From assembly GCA_963971425.1 (NCBI GenBank), contig OZ020516.1, forward strand, positions 37,746,199 through 37,810,198: a stretch of 64,000 nt of DNA, given 5' to 3'. Under the pieces are notes generated by a model. The model was not told where the DNA came from. It did not search any database and saw nothing but the letters and a program-made list of their open reading frames with translations. The DNA is from Bryoerythrophyllum caledonicum (lineage: Eukaryota > Streptophyta > Bryopsida > Pottiales > Pottiaceae). The position numbers were made by a program, and so were the translations under genes. This document shows positions 49,501 to 60,661 of this stretch, one piece after another (within the stretch, counting starts at the first letter, position 1; each line of letters begins with the position of its first letter).

Positions 49501-52500
49501 AAACAAAAGGTTACCAAACGAAACTCCGCCAGAAACCACGGACACACCCCACAGCTCTGCCATCAAAACTACCGCTCTTCTTCACACCACCTGGCCGCCA
49601 ACACGGCCCATCCAGCCGCCTGCGCTTCCCCCATGTCGCCATGACGGATTCCAAAGACTACGCTTCTAACAACAACTTGTCCCGCAGGCTATCTAAGACC
49701 AAGAAAAATACTGGGCAGCTTCCCTCGATCCGCCGGAGTCCAAGCACAAGCAAACATCACGACCCGCTTTACCGCGCAAACACCCCAGACCCATGTCCTC
49801 GCTCCTAATCTGCGTCGCTCATGTTCACCTACGATGCCACCGTGAGTGGATACAGTTTAAGCCCACACCTGGAGCATGTGAGGCGGCGGAGCTTGCATGT
49901 GCAAGTTGTTCGTCTGCGGATGTTGGGGATACGGCGGCGTTTGACCTAATTGCTGGGGAGGAGGAGCTTTACCCGTCGCTCCCATTGGTATTAATCCCTG
50001 TTGAGAACTCATGCTCGCTGGCATGTGTTGCGCCATTGTCGATGCACCTTGTTGCTCCGTTGCACTCCCCATGTTTCTCATATTAACCACCTGCCACACC
50101 ATCACAACCCACACCAGTTCATCGCACAAACAACACAGTACTCGCCATATGTAGTGGCCCCGAATCACATGTTAACGGAGGAAGAGAATCATGCAGCCAG
50201 TGCAACATCACCCTCCAGATTCGTTCATCATCAGCACAGGGGCCTGAACACCGGCGATGAAGACCCTATTCGCCACGACTCCGCCAAAAGGACAAGAAGC
50301 ACGCGCACAGGCTGCCTTTGCCGTGCAAACATGAAGAAAAAAGGAAAAAAACTTGCACTTCACATGCATCGAGCACGCAGAAACTGCTACAGTAGCCCAT
50401 GTTCGCCGGTGGACGCGGAGGCCAACCCTCCGTCATGCTACCACTCAGAAACTCTTCCCACACAGAGGCACCCGACCTACCTGTGCATTCTGTTGCTGCC
50501 CAGATGCCGCCACCTGTGTCCTTGGCAACGGCCGCTCGAAACGTGCCTGGGCTCACAACATCACCAACATCATCACAATCATTCCCAAGATGCGCAAACA
50601 CACCACGCAAGCCTCTGCTACGTCCAAGTAAACAGCTCCTACTCTACGATCATTCCCAGCAGCAACCCTCAGACCACCCTCACAACGACAGAAACGACGC
50701 TGTGTACCAACCTGTTCGCGTTTTTGCTCGTCCAGATTCGGCGGAGCGGAATTGGTACGTAATGGATACTGTGCACACAAACAACCACACCGCACCCGTC
50801 AGCAACCACGCAAACAAGCCGATTGCGAAAAGACCACCTACCTACACACTGCCACCGACCACCCTCTCTCCGATCCACAATCAGCTGGGCCACGTGTACC
50901 ACGCCAAAACTTAACCAAAATCACGCACAACAAACCACTCGTCTTCACCGCTGCCAACACTCACCCACCGTCCCTGCCCTATCCCACTCAAAGCCTATGC
51001 TTCTATAACTCAACCAAATTTCTGCTTACAGGAGTTGGAGACGGTTTTCCGCTCGTTGAAACGCCGCCAAAGCTGGGCTCAAAGCTCCCAAACTGGAACG
51101 AAAACGGATTTTGCGATGATTGCGAACCTGGAGGTGGTGCACCTGCACACGAAAACCCCGCTCCCCGCAAAACCAACTTAAAATGCTATCATCCCTTAAA
51201 CTGCTGCATAGCCGCCCACAAATCCTGCGCCCATCACCATGTCGCTGCTCGCCAGAAAGACGGCCAAAGGATTCACAATTCTAGTTGGCGAGGTCAGTCT
51301 GAACGAGGTGCTGCGCAGTTGAAGAGAGAACAAGAAGCAACACCTGTCCCACTGAACCATCCGACCCGGCACGGCGATTGCTACTTGGGCCAAACAACAC
51401 TGACCACCATCGCCACAACCATGATCACAAGAACCAAATAGGATCGCTTACCAGAGGTTGTGTCGGTTTCAAAACCGGCGGCTACGCTAGCCGGAGGAGC
51501 AGGAGGTTTACTCGTCGGAAGTTGCCTCGCAATACCCGACGCTCCGAGCCCAGCGTTTCCGGATGCCCTAGCAGTCATTGTGCCCTTCAGATCTGTACTC
51601 TGTTGTGAGGCTCCCATCTGAGAGTGCTGGCTCGCGTCCGCAGACCCCACACCTTGCCGCACCACTGTTGCCAACAATCAGAAGACCGTCAGTCTTTCTA
51701 TGCCACCGGATCCTCCAGCGAAGTACAAGGCCCTTCCTATGACTTATCGCCACATGGTCGACCGACGACTATGCCGTGACTCCCACCGCTTGCAAGCTTG
51801 CACAAACCTAACCACAAACAGAGCAAGCGCACAAAATGCAGCTCATGCGAACTAGTGCTCACCTTGCTGTTGCTGAAGGTTGTAGTGCTGGGGTAGACCC
51901 GGCTGCTGCACTCTGCTGTTGATGCCTTGTTCCAAAGGCCCTGCGCCTGGAGCGCCTCTTCCAGAACCAGAAGGTCCATTTGCTCGCTTTCCACTGCCAA
52001 AAGCAACCCACTCAAGAACAGGTGAATACCCACGTCGAACATACAGCGAGGACGGAAGGTCCAAGCACCCGAGCAGAGGGGAACGACGGATTGCCGACCC
52101 AAACCATCCCGCATCGAACGACCACGGAAGTCACACTAGTGCGTGGCTCCACGAACTCTTCATTCTAAGCTGACCCATATCCTGCCTCGCCCGTCCCTCC
52201 AAGAACACAATGCCTAGTCGCACGTGCTGAGAGGCCCTCGCGCACAACGACGACCTCTAGCATGCACCACGCAAACCGGGCCCAGAAGACAGACCAGTCC
52301 AGAACTACGCACTCCTTGAACTGGCCTTCGTCACAACCCTAGCCAAAGTTTACCGCGCTATGTGGCGAGCACACGGGGCAGCGCACCCACTCCAATCATC
52401 CCCCCCCCCGTCTAGCCAGCCGAGTCCAAACGATTGCCATCGCTGGACCCGAACCCCCGCCTTCTCACGAAAACCTATGCACGGCCCCCTCACAACCTAG

Positions 52501-53100
52501 CTCGACACTCACGTACCCATCTACTACCACAGCTTCACGTTCCCCCCTCCCTGGTGCGATAACGAAATTTTACCATCAGGATCGCCAATAAGAACTCCAA
52601 AACCCTACCACCCGTGGTCAGAGATGCCGGTTGAGAGAACCGCCCCGACTTTCACAGGCCGTAAGGCTCGCGGACGACCAACACGTCCCTACCTCCTGCG
52701 ACAAAACCCTAATAATCTCGAAAAGACCAGGATTGCCTGCACAAACGTCTCCCCCAGGCGAGGATTGCAGGTCGTCCACGACTGCCACCGATCGCAGACC
52801 ACCATAACAAACCGGGCCCAGGCGCTACTACGGAACCCGAAAATCAAGTGCATGCGAGGCTTACCCGCGGTTGGTGGAAGCGGCCACGGCAGTCGGGCGC
52901 GCTGCGGACACGACGGAGGCAGACGGCTGGGGCGGCCCCGCGCCAGAAGGGGCGCTGCTGAAGGGCCCGGGCCCTCCGGCCTTCACAGAAGAAGTCGTCT
53001 GACCGCCCCCGCCCCGCGAATACCCAGCACCACCGCCCGCCCTCCCAGCCTTTTTGAGCTGTGCCTCGCTCCGGTCTCCCTTGCCTTGGTAATGGGACAT
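40531..53100 (-). CDS. eIF4G: Translation initiation factor eIF4G with MIF4G, MA3 and W2 domains, 18 exons
   Basis: Scaffold of the eIF4F cap-binding complex; binds eIF4E, eIF4A and eIF3 in the cytoplasm. Exons: 53,100-52,865; 51,993-51,863; 51,664-51,452; 51,142-51,030; 50,768-50,712; 50,546-50,481; 50,090-49,869; 49,483-47,800; 47,559-44,473; 44,093-43,433; 43,265-43,071; 42,907-42,547; 42,384-42,307; 42,040-41,939; 41,540-41,444; 41,148-41,060; 40,937-40,869; 40,605-40,531. All GT-AG, all phases agree, 2,511 residues. Start MSHYQGKGDRSEAQLKKAGR and the RTNSAPPNLDEQKREQ block are plant eIF4G hallmarks. A Gln/His-rich tract opens exon 8. The eIF4E-binding motif YTRDFLL is at residue 1,433. 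MIF4G spans about 1,640-1,865, MA3 about 2,140-2,368 and W2 about 2,369-2,511 with NWRDD, MKWLTWL and a C-terminal EEVEDEED. Longer than the roughly 1,700-1,800 residues usual in plants. Confidence 0.95.
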
Positions 53101-53556
53101 ATATGAAGCTTGCGTCCCCCGCTTACGCTTCTTAACGGGGATCTCCCGATCCGCCTACCACAACCTACCCGCCCCCCAATCCAAACCACCACCAGTGGCC
53201 CCTGTCCTACTCCAATTCTCGCCCGCACATCTCACCGCGCCTGAAACTCCCTGAAACTCGATCTCCCGATGTCCCACCCGCGACGCCAATGCATCCAAGT
53301 CGACACCGCCCACTCCACCAAACCCTAACGATCACGTGTTCGCAACGTTCGGGGGGAAAGCAGGGAGAGGGAGGAAGAGAAGAGGAGGGAGGGAGAAAAG
53401 GAGCGCCGCGAATTCACGAAGCCGCGAATGAGCCGCGGGCATTCGCGCTCGGCTATGGCTATGGCTGTGGAGATTGTTGGAGTCTGCGTGTCGACGAAAT
53501 GACCCGCTGTGAGGGCCACGCCGGTCTTTTTCCCTTTGGCCGAAGACCCAACGGAA

Positions 53557-53601
<45 letters not shown>
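53101..53601. other. eIF4G 5' flank with (CT)n tract
   Basis: Presumed promoter and 5' leader of eIF4G. On the coding (minus) strand it is rich in CTCTCC/TTCCC and GA repeats. A (CT)20 run occupies 53,562-53,601 and is cut by the assembly gap, so its true length is unknown. No defined core element is annotated. Confidence 0.5.
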
Positions 53602-53801
53602 NNNNNNNNNNNNNNNNNNNNNNNNNNNNNNNNNNNNNNNNNNNNNNNNNNNNNNNNNNNNNNNNNNNNNNNNNNNNNNNNNNNNNNNNNNNNNNNNNNN
53701 NNNNNNNNNNNNNNNNNNNNNNNNNNNNNNNNNNNNNNNNNNNNNNNNNNNNNNNNNNNNNNNNNNNNNNNNNNNNNNNNNNNNNNNNNNNNNNNNNNNN
53801 N
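53602..53801. other. Assembly gap, 200 N
   Basis: Exactly 200 unknown bases between a (CT)n run and GCTCTCGTC. The round number suggests a placeholder, not a measured length. Confidence 0.99.
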
Positions 53802-53856
53802 GCTCTCGTCTATTCAACAAAAGTGAATTGTCAGCAGCAGCAAAAGATAGGGCACT

Positions 53857-54057
53857 TTAACCCTTGACCAATTAACCCTTGACATTAACCATTGATCAAT
53901 TACCCTTGACCAATTAACCCTTGACCAATTAACCCTTGACCAATTAACCCTTGACCAATTAACCATTGACCAATTAACCATTGACCAATTAACCCTTGAC
54001 CAATTAACCCTTGACCATTAACCATTAACCATTGACCAATTAACCCTTGACCATTAA
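53857..54057. repeat. Tandem array of a 15-bp unit TTAACCCTTGACCAA
   Basis: About 13 units, some shortened (TTAACCATTGACCAA, CATTAACC). The array runs into the left end of MITE D, whose terminus TTAACCCTTGTCCAA is a one-base variant of the unit. Confidence 0.9.
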
Positions 54058-54290
54058 CCCTTGTCCAATGCTATTTTTCACCCTCCATGAAAGACTTAAA
54101 CTATGAGAAAGATGGGCATCTATTGAGACAATGGCAACAAAAATAGGTGCCAGCATTGGTGAGCGACGGTGATTTCCGTGAATGGGGGTTGTGATGAAAT
54201 GTACCCTTTGTGTAGGTGTTGTTCTACATGATCTAGAATGGTTGTAGATTCTGGTTAGGCTGAAAAAGCTCATCAACCTTAAAGGGTTAG
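54054..54290. mobile_element. piggyBac-like MITE, copy D (short)
   Basis: TTAA at 54,054-54,057, body 54,058-54,286, then TTAG (a decayed TTAA). Ends CCCTTGTCC and complement CCCTTTAAGG match only at the tip. The interior around 54,197-54,235 (ATGAAATGTACCC, TTGTGTAG, GTTGTTCTAC) is shared with copy C at 7,244-7,285. That shared interior is the main reason for the call. Confidence 0.5.
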
Positions 54291-55123
54291 CACATGGGTG
54301 TTTATTGTATCTATGGTTACTTAGTTTGGAGCGCATCCACATTTGTTGGCGTAGACCATGAGCAGCAGAATTTTCCCATGGTTTGCAGTGTTGTGCTCAC
54401 TTGTAAGGGCAGTGCTTCGTGAGTTGCTATTGTAGTGTGGTTGCGTAGGTGGCATATGATGTGCAATTGGCAACTTTTTGAGGGAGGAAATCAAATTACA
54501 GGCGATGTTGAGGTAAAAATGTAACGTAGCTACATCAAATCACACCACCTTTGAAAAAATGTTAACATTGGGGGACTTAGAATGATCTCGGGGGTTAGCA
54601 TCCTCACCCGCCCCAAACCCGGTGGTTAGCATCCTCACCCGCCCCAAACCCGGTGGTTGATGTGGGGAGTGGGTATTGAAGTGAGGGAGTGCCCCACCAA
54701 GCATCCACACTCGCCTCCAAACCTGGTGGTTGGCATACGGAGTGGATATTACGGTGGGGGAGTGCCGCATCTTGCAGCGGCGTCTGCCAACAGGTACCCC
54801 GGGTTGCCTCATGTCGGCCTCCCGCACGGTAGGTTACCAAGGTTGGCTATTTAGAGAATGGTGATTGGGCAAATTTCTTTCCTAAAAAAACTTTTCCAAA
54901 ATTTTCGTCAATCATGTTCCCCGCTACAGTGAGCACACCACTATTGTACTTACAATGACGCAACAAATTTCAATCCAACAGAATTGGGGTTTAGTCATAC
55001 AAGTTCTGTGACAATAAGTAGTCCATGTTGTTATTGTTAGTCTCTCCGTGTGCACTTGTGGTGTAAACACAACACTTACCGTGTTGGGTAGATTTCGGAG
55101 TAGTTAGAGGGGATCCTACTTGT
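54291..55123. other. Intergenic, no gene
   Basis: Contains a 31-bp direct duplication (GGTTAGCATCCTCACCCG followed by CCCCAAACCC) at about 54,594-54,657. Open frames here come from that GC-rich duplication and have no domain. Confidence 0.45.
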
Positions 55124-56228
55124 TTAACCCCTAAAAGCCCAAGTGTACGTACCACGTACGTTTGGGATTTTGGGCATGTACCTTTGAGTGGAAAAAATAC
55201 TCCGATTCTTATGAAAATTTTACACTACATTGTCCTTGATGAAACCTATATGAGGAATTTTTCAAATATGATTTTGGACTTTTGGTTCAAAAGTTATTAG
55301 CCTTCAAAGGTCAAAATGGGGACTTTGGACTATAGGGGCAGCCAGGTCAACCAATGCAATTTGAGGAGAAAAAAGGGGCAAAATTTTGGGACAGAAAGGG
55401 CAAGGAAAGGAATCCAAACTTCTATGCACGAAGTCTAAGGAGAAAAAGCATTTAGAATTATTAAAAGAGTTATTAAAATATTTAAAAAAAAACGGCAAAC
55501 AACAGCCGTCAGCTGGCCTGCAGGCGTCCCGCGCCAGAAGCGGGCCCGCCAAAAAAAAACTTTTTTTTTTTTTTTTGGTTCTGTCCAGCTGCGATGGCGG
55601 TCAATAACGGGACAAATTGGCCACCCAATTTCAAGCACTGCCCTTTCCTATAATGCTTTATTTATTCCATATATTCATGAAAATTATGGATTTTACTAAT
55701 TTTAGTCGTTTCTTTTTCTAATATTAGTGAAAAATAAATTGAAAGTTTCCACCATTGGGATTCTCAAATGCAACAACTTGTATGAAACAAACAATTTCAT
55801 ATCACTTACTTAGTAATTGTCAACATTTTGTACCCCCTTTCACTAAAGTGTGTAACTCTACATCTATTACCCCTCGAATTGACCTCAAATTTTGCACACA
55901 AATAGCTAACAACATACAAGTCATATTGGTAAAAGATTTGATCACATTTCAATGTAAAAACTAGAAGATATGCCTAGTCAAAGTAGGCTGACCTTGCCGG
56001 GCAAGGAGGGAAAAATACTTTTCTTGGCACTTCAAACGCTATAATCTTCACATCCGTGCGGTGGATTGCAACCAAATTTGTATTGTAAGTTCATATACAT
56101 GTCTATTTTAATATTGTACGGTTAAAAGTCTAAAATTAGACTTTAATGTTAGATTTCGTTGCCACTTGTTGATGATGGCAGTTTTGGAGTGTTTCATGAG
56201 GAAAATGCCTTGGGCTTTTAGGGATTAG
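55124..56228. mobile_element. piggyBac-like MITE, copy E
   Basis: TTAA at 55,124-55,127, body about 55,128-56,224. Ends are CCCCTAAAAGCCCAAG and complement CCCTAAAAGCCCAAGG; the right TTAA has decayed to TTAG. Long internal similarity to copy F on both sides (for example GTTTGGGATTTTGGGCATG near the left end and GTGCGGTGGATT near the right). A T/A-rich and GC-rich patch at about 55,480-55,590 is unique to this copy. Confidence 0.75.
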
Positions 56229-58771
56229 GAGCAAACATCTTTCAAAATCCTTCAATCTCTTTAAAATAAATGTGTGCGTCAAAGTTGAAATCAAGAGTTT
56301 TATTGGCAAGGTCGGTGAATATTTCTTCATAACCTTAAGGGAGCATCCGGCAACGAGCCTTAACATTGACATCGTGGGATTATAAATTCAGAAGCGGTGT
56401 GCGGTAGGGCTTCCACCAAGCTCATCCCCGGTCTATTAGTTTAAACCCTACCCCAACTAAGTTCAAGGTTATTCCAAAGACAAACACAATACTAATTTAA
56501 AAGTAGGCACACATGTAGAATCTTGTTAGCATCTTGTTTAGTCTCACAAGGTTCCTCATTCAAAGTTTAGCATTCCTAAAAATTTCCTTGTAGAAGGGAT
56601 TAAATAATTAAAAAAGTAGATCCATCTATAGTATCTTGTTAACTTCCTCCACCAATCAACCAAAATGTTAAAATATTTAATTTCAAGTTTTAATTGAATT
56701 CCTTGTTTTTGACCAAAACTTGTATACCTTAGCGTACTATGATCCTCTACCACTTATTAAGAACACTATTGTACTCGATGGAAGGTTGAATCTCTTATAG
56801 TCGTCACAACACGTGCTTGAGCTACTATCTTTTCTCATCAATGACAATCTTTGAATCAACATCCTTGGAAAAACATCCCCATTGACTCAATTAGAAACAC
56901 ATCCAAAAACATTCATATTATTGCAATCCAATATGCCATGTATATATTCCTACGTAAAAAAAACTTGAAAACAATCAACTTATTCAAAGTTACAAGGCAC
57001 CAACCCCACACGTTTGATTAATAAACGACGACCAAGATACCTCACCTCGCGTGAGGTATCGTTTCCGGGATAAACTGCTTTGTTCCCGCGCGTCACGAGC
57101 AGGACCCTCGCCCTACGAAGGTTTGAAGAAATTGTATTTGAGGGTTTGGGCGTTACCCCGCAAGAGCCCCGGCTACTCTGGCCTCATGGCAGGGGAGATA
57201 CCCTCCGAGTCAGGCCCGGCTCCCACCCTTACCCTCTGCGTCGGGTATCTCCCCCGCCCTGAGGCCCTCCCGGCCAAGGCTCTTGCTATACTCACAACCC
57301 CTCTCTCTCCCAATTTCCGCTCCGATAGTAGCCCATGGTCATTGGTCCGGTAAGCCAGAGGCCATGGGCCCGACTTTATTGGATGGACTAAATAATAGTG
57401 TTTAGAGGGGTGTTAAATGTGTAATGAAGTCGATTTCTAGGTTGTATTTGGTTGTAAAAACGTTAAGGAGGGGCATGATTATTGAGGGTGTAATAAATTT
57501 TTTTATTTGTTTTTGATGGTGGTGTGTTTATATAATCTCTAATTAGAGTCTATTTTGGATTTTATGGTAAGTGTGTTAGAAGTATGGTGTTTTGAAGTAA
57601 AATATTTTGGTTGTGCCAAGGAGATATATATCTTTGTGGAAGCGATTTATTGTAGGTATTATTGTTAAGTTGCCATTGTGGTGTGGAATTATTGTGGTTG
57701 AGGGCTTCGGTTTGTGGTTTCGGCGTTTATTTGGTCGAGGGCGTGGGGTTCACACATCGGAGAGGGCTTAGGCTCATGACATTCACTTGGGCTTGCAGCA
57801 TTTGACCCCTAAAGGACTGAATATATATTTCACCAAAACCATCCCAAAAGCAGCCTCTCTTAGATGAGACTTTGTAAGACTAATTTAAACATTTTTTTCC
57901 TGTTTTCAATCGTAGGATCTTCAAGCTCACTACTACAAAGAGACAATCAATTTTTTTGTAAACTTTGACCCTACGGATTGTAAGATACATGCATTTGAAG
58001 AGAGTAGTTATGTTTTTTTCCTCCCCTTCGTGAAGAAGATCAACGTACTTCGACCCAAGATAATCGCATATTTTTACACTACAAATTGCATAATTTTCCT
58101 TTAAAACATCTCTACTAAGAGACACTAGGTTGGCCACGCTAGGCTAAAAGACGTCCCATAGAGTGAGAAGGGAGGTGTGCCTACCATACACAAGCTTGCA
58201 ACTCTGCCGGGAAGTAAAGTGGAAATCATGGCATAACGTCAACTCGGTGGCCTAGGGATTTTTACCAAGGCCCAACACCTCGGTGGAGATGCTCGTAGGT
58301 GGTCAAACTAGATCATGACGCTCTTACCCGCGCACGTGGGGCTCCTTGGCCGGCCGAGCGCTGCATTGCATCCCCTTCCGCCAAGCCAAGAGCAAAAGGC
58401 CACCTGATCATCCACCGAACCAACATGGGGAGTCTGGTAGGCGGGGTGGAGATGTGGTACTATAATTTTTTTGTTTATTGTAGGCATGCTACATGATCAA
58501 TAAATGCTATAAACTTTCACTCTCAATAAATATATTTACCAACCATGTTGACATTGATAACCCTCTTTAAGTAGTATAAATAGTTGTACTCTCAAGAAAA
58601 AATTCATCAAAAGTAAAAAGTTATAGCACTTTCAAATCATAAAGTACTACTACACTAGCCATTGAATTTAATATAGTTAATTGGGAAATGAAGAAGAAAA
58701 GCAGCTTCTGTGATAAGTAGAATTCCCTTCCGCATTTGATCTCCTCCTTCGATTCCCTTCCTGAATTTCTT
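56229..58771. other. Intergenic with decayed LINE tail and GC-rich block
   Basis: The part 56,450-57,000 resembles 9,181-9,330 and 10,990-11,130 (for example TCATCAATGACAATC and TTGCAATCCAATATGCCATG against their counterparts), so it is a second eroded LINE tail. A GC-rich block at 57,060-57,360 starts with the perfect 10-bp inverted repeat GATACCTCAC-CTCGC-GTGAGGTATC (57,036-57,060). No gene recognised. Confidence 0.45.
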
Positions 58772-60005
58772 TTAACCCCTAAGAGCCCATTCAACCCACG
58801 GGGGACGTTTTGGATTTTGGGCAGGTACCTATGATTAGAAAAAGTCTTCAATTCTTCGAAATTTCTTACATTAGATAGTCCTTGAGATCTTTGTAGAGAA
58901 GTTTACAAAAATGTATTCGGGCTTACGGTTAAAAAGTTATAAGCCTTCAAAGTATAAATGGGGTCTCTGGGCAGCAGGGGCAGCCAAGTAAACCAATACA
59001 GTACAAACACATAAATCGGGCAGAAAATCCGGTTAGAAAGGGTGAAGAAGAGTGGGCAGCCAAAATCATGGGTGGGAAGGTAGAGAACATGAAGACTAGA
59101 CTTCGAGGCTCAAAGTCTAAAAGCAGCAGTTCTATATAGAAAATTAAAAACAATTTTTTTTAAAAAAAATTTAAAATTTTAATAATTAATATCATTGATA
59201 CTATATTAATATAATGGATATTATATTATTATAATTAATATAATTATTAATATTTTAATAATTAATATAATAATTATTTTTTAATATTTGTTTACTATAT
59301 ATTTTGAAGACACTTCCATATTCCAAGTCAATTCCACGAAGACTGTGACTTCAAAAGGAGTGGGTGAATGACGTGGCTCTTCATATTGTGAAGGGTCCCC
59401 AATTTCAAGCACTGCCCTCCCATATAATGCTTCATATAATCAATAAATTCATGAAAATGAGAGGTTTTACTATTTTTACTCCATTATTTTTCTAAAATAG
59501 TGAAGACATAAATTGAAAGTTTTCACCGTTGGGATTCTCAAATGCATGAGGTTGAATGAAGCAAACAATTACATATCAGTTATGTAGTATTTTGTCATCA
59601 TTTTGAACCCCCTTACACTAAAGTATATATTTCTACATCTAATATCCCTCAAATTGATCTCAAATTTTGCACGCAAATAGCTAACAACATTTGGGTCATA
59701 GTGGTATAAAACTTTTATCAGACTTTAGTGTAAAAGTTAAAAGATATGCTAAGTCAAAGTGGGCTGACCTAGCCGGGCAAGGGGGGAAAAAAACTTTTCA
59801 TTGCACTTCAAACCTTATGATCTTCATATCTGTGCGGTGGATTCCGACCAATTTTTTTCTAGAAGTTTATGTGAATGTCTATTTTAAGATCTTACGGATG
59901 AATGTCCAAAATTAGAGTTTAAAATTAGATTTTATTGCCACTTATCGATTGTGGCAGTTTTGGAGTGTTTCATGAGGAAAAATGCCTTGGGCTCTTAGGG
60001 GTTAA
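58772..60005. mobile_element. piggyBac-like MITE, copy F (best preserved)
   Basis: TTAA target duplications at 58,772-58,775 and 60,002-60,005 are both intact. The terminal repeats CCCCTAAGAGCCCA are identical over 14 bases. The body is 1,226 bp with no transposase frame, and an AT-only patch at about 59,150-59,290 interrupts its similarity to copy E. It ends about 660 bp beyond the PRT6 stop codon. Confidence 0.85.
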
Positions 60006-60661
60006 TAATCTCTTAACCATAGTAAGATCTAGAGAAAGAGGTCGAGGTAGAGATGTAAAAGCGTACAAAGGGTCATTACGAAGACGGTAAACTCCCCTGA
60101 TTTATAATCTACAAGGACAGCTTCAAAGCTGCTGCAGGGGAAGGGTGCCCCCAATTTTTCTTTCGGTTGAAATAAACAATCTTCTTCTTCTGCTTCATGT
60201 TTGTTGCTTGCGCGTCCCGTGTGCCGTGATTGACCTAAAATCCGGGGACGTGTTGCGGATTCCAAGGCGAAAGTAATCCACAAGTGCATGTTTGCTGAGC
60301 AATCTTTAATTCTTTTATATGACATCTATGCTACATTATCCACCAGGATTCGATGCACTTTAATCCACCGAATGGGCAGAAAGCTGCGATGGTGCAAACA
60401 AAAACGCGTAAGACTTTATAGTCAGAAACCGTTCCCTACACTTGGTAAGCAAGTGAAGGTCAGTAGCACATGGGTACAGTTAGGATGATACAAAACGAAG
60501 GAAGAATTTAAAATATGAGAAAATATTCTACATCAGGACATGGATATCCTCACAGGCGAGTGTGGAAAGGAAGGGTTGGACAGTCCGAAAACGTGAATAC
60601 CTCTCCGTGGTGGTCATTGAAGCAAGGCATACGTAGCACCACAGGACCTCAGAATTGGAAC
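60006..60661. other. 3' flank of PRT6
   Basis: No gene recognised. Presumably holds the PRT6 3' untranslated region. The frame at 60,029-60,325 (minus) has no domain. Confidence 0.4.

Noticed and set aside
53289-53867. Open frames of 105-192 residues running through the gap
   Set aside because: They consist largely of unknown residues from the 200 N and a (CT)n translation.
53857-54057. Telomere-like repeat or CRISPR array
   Set aside because: The unit is a 15-bp TTAACCCTTGACCAA, not the plant telomere repeat, and there are no spacers. It matches the adjoining transposon end.
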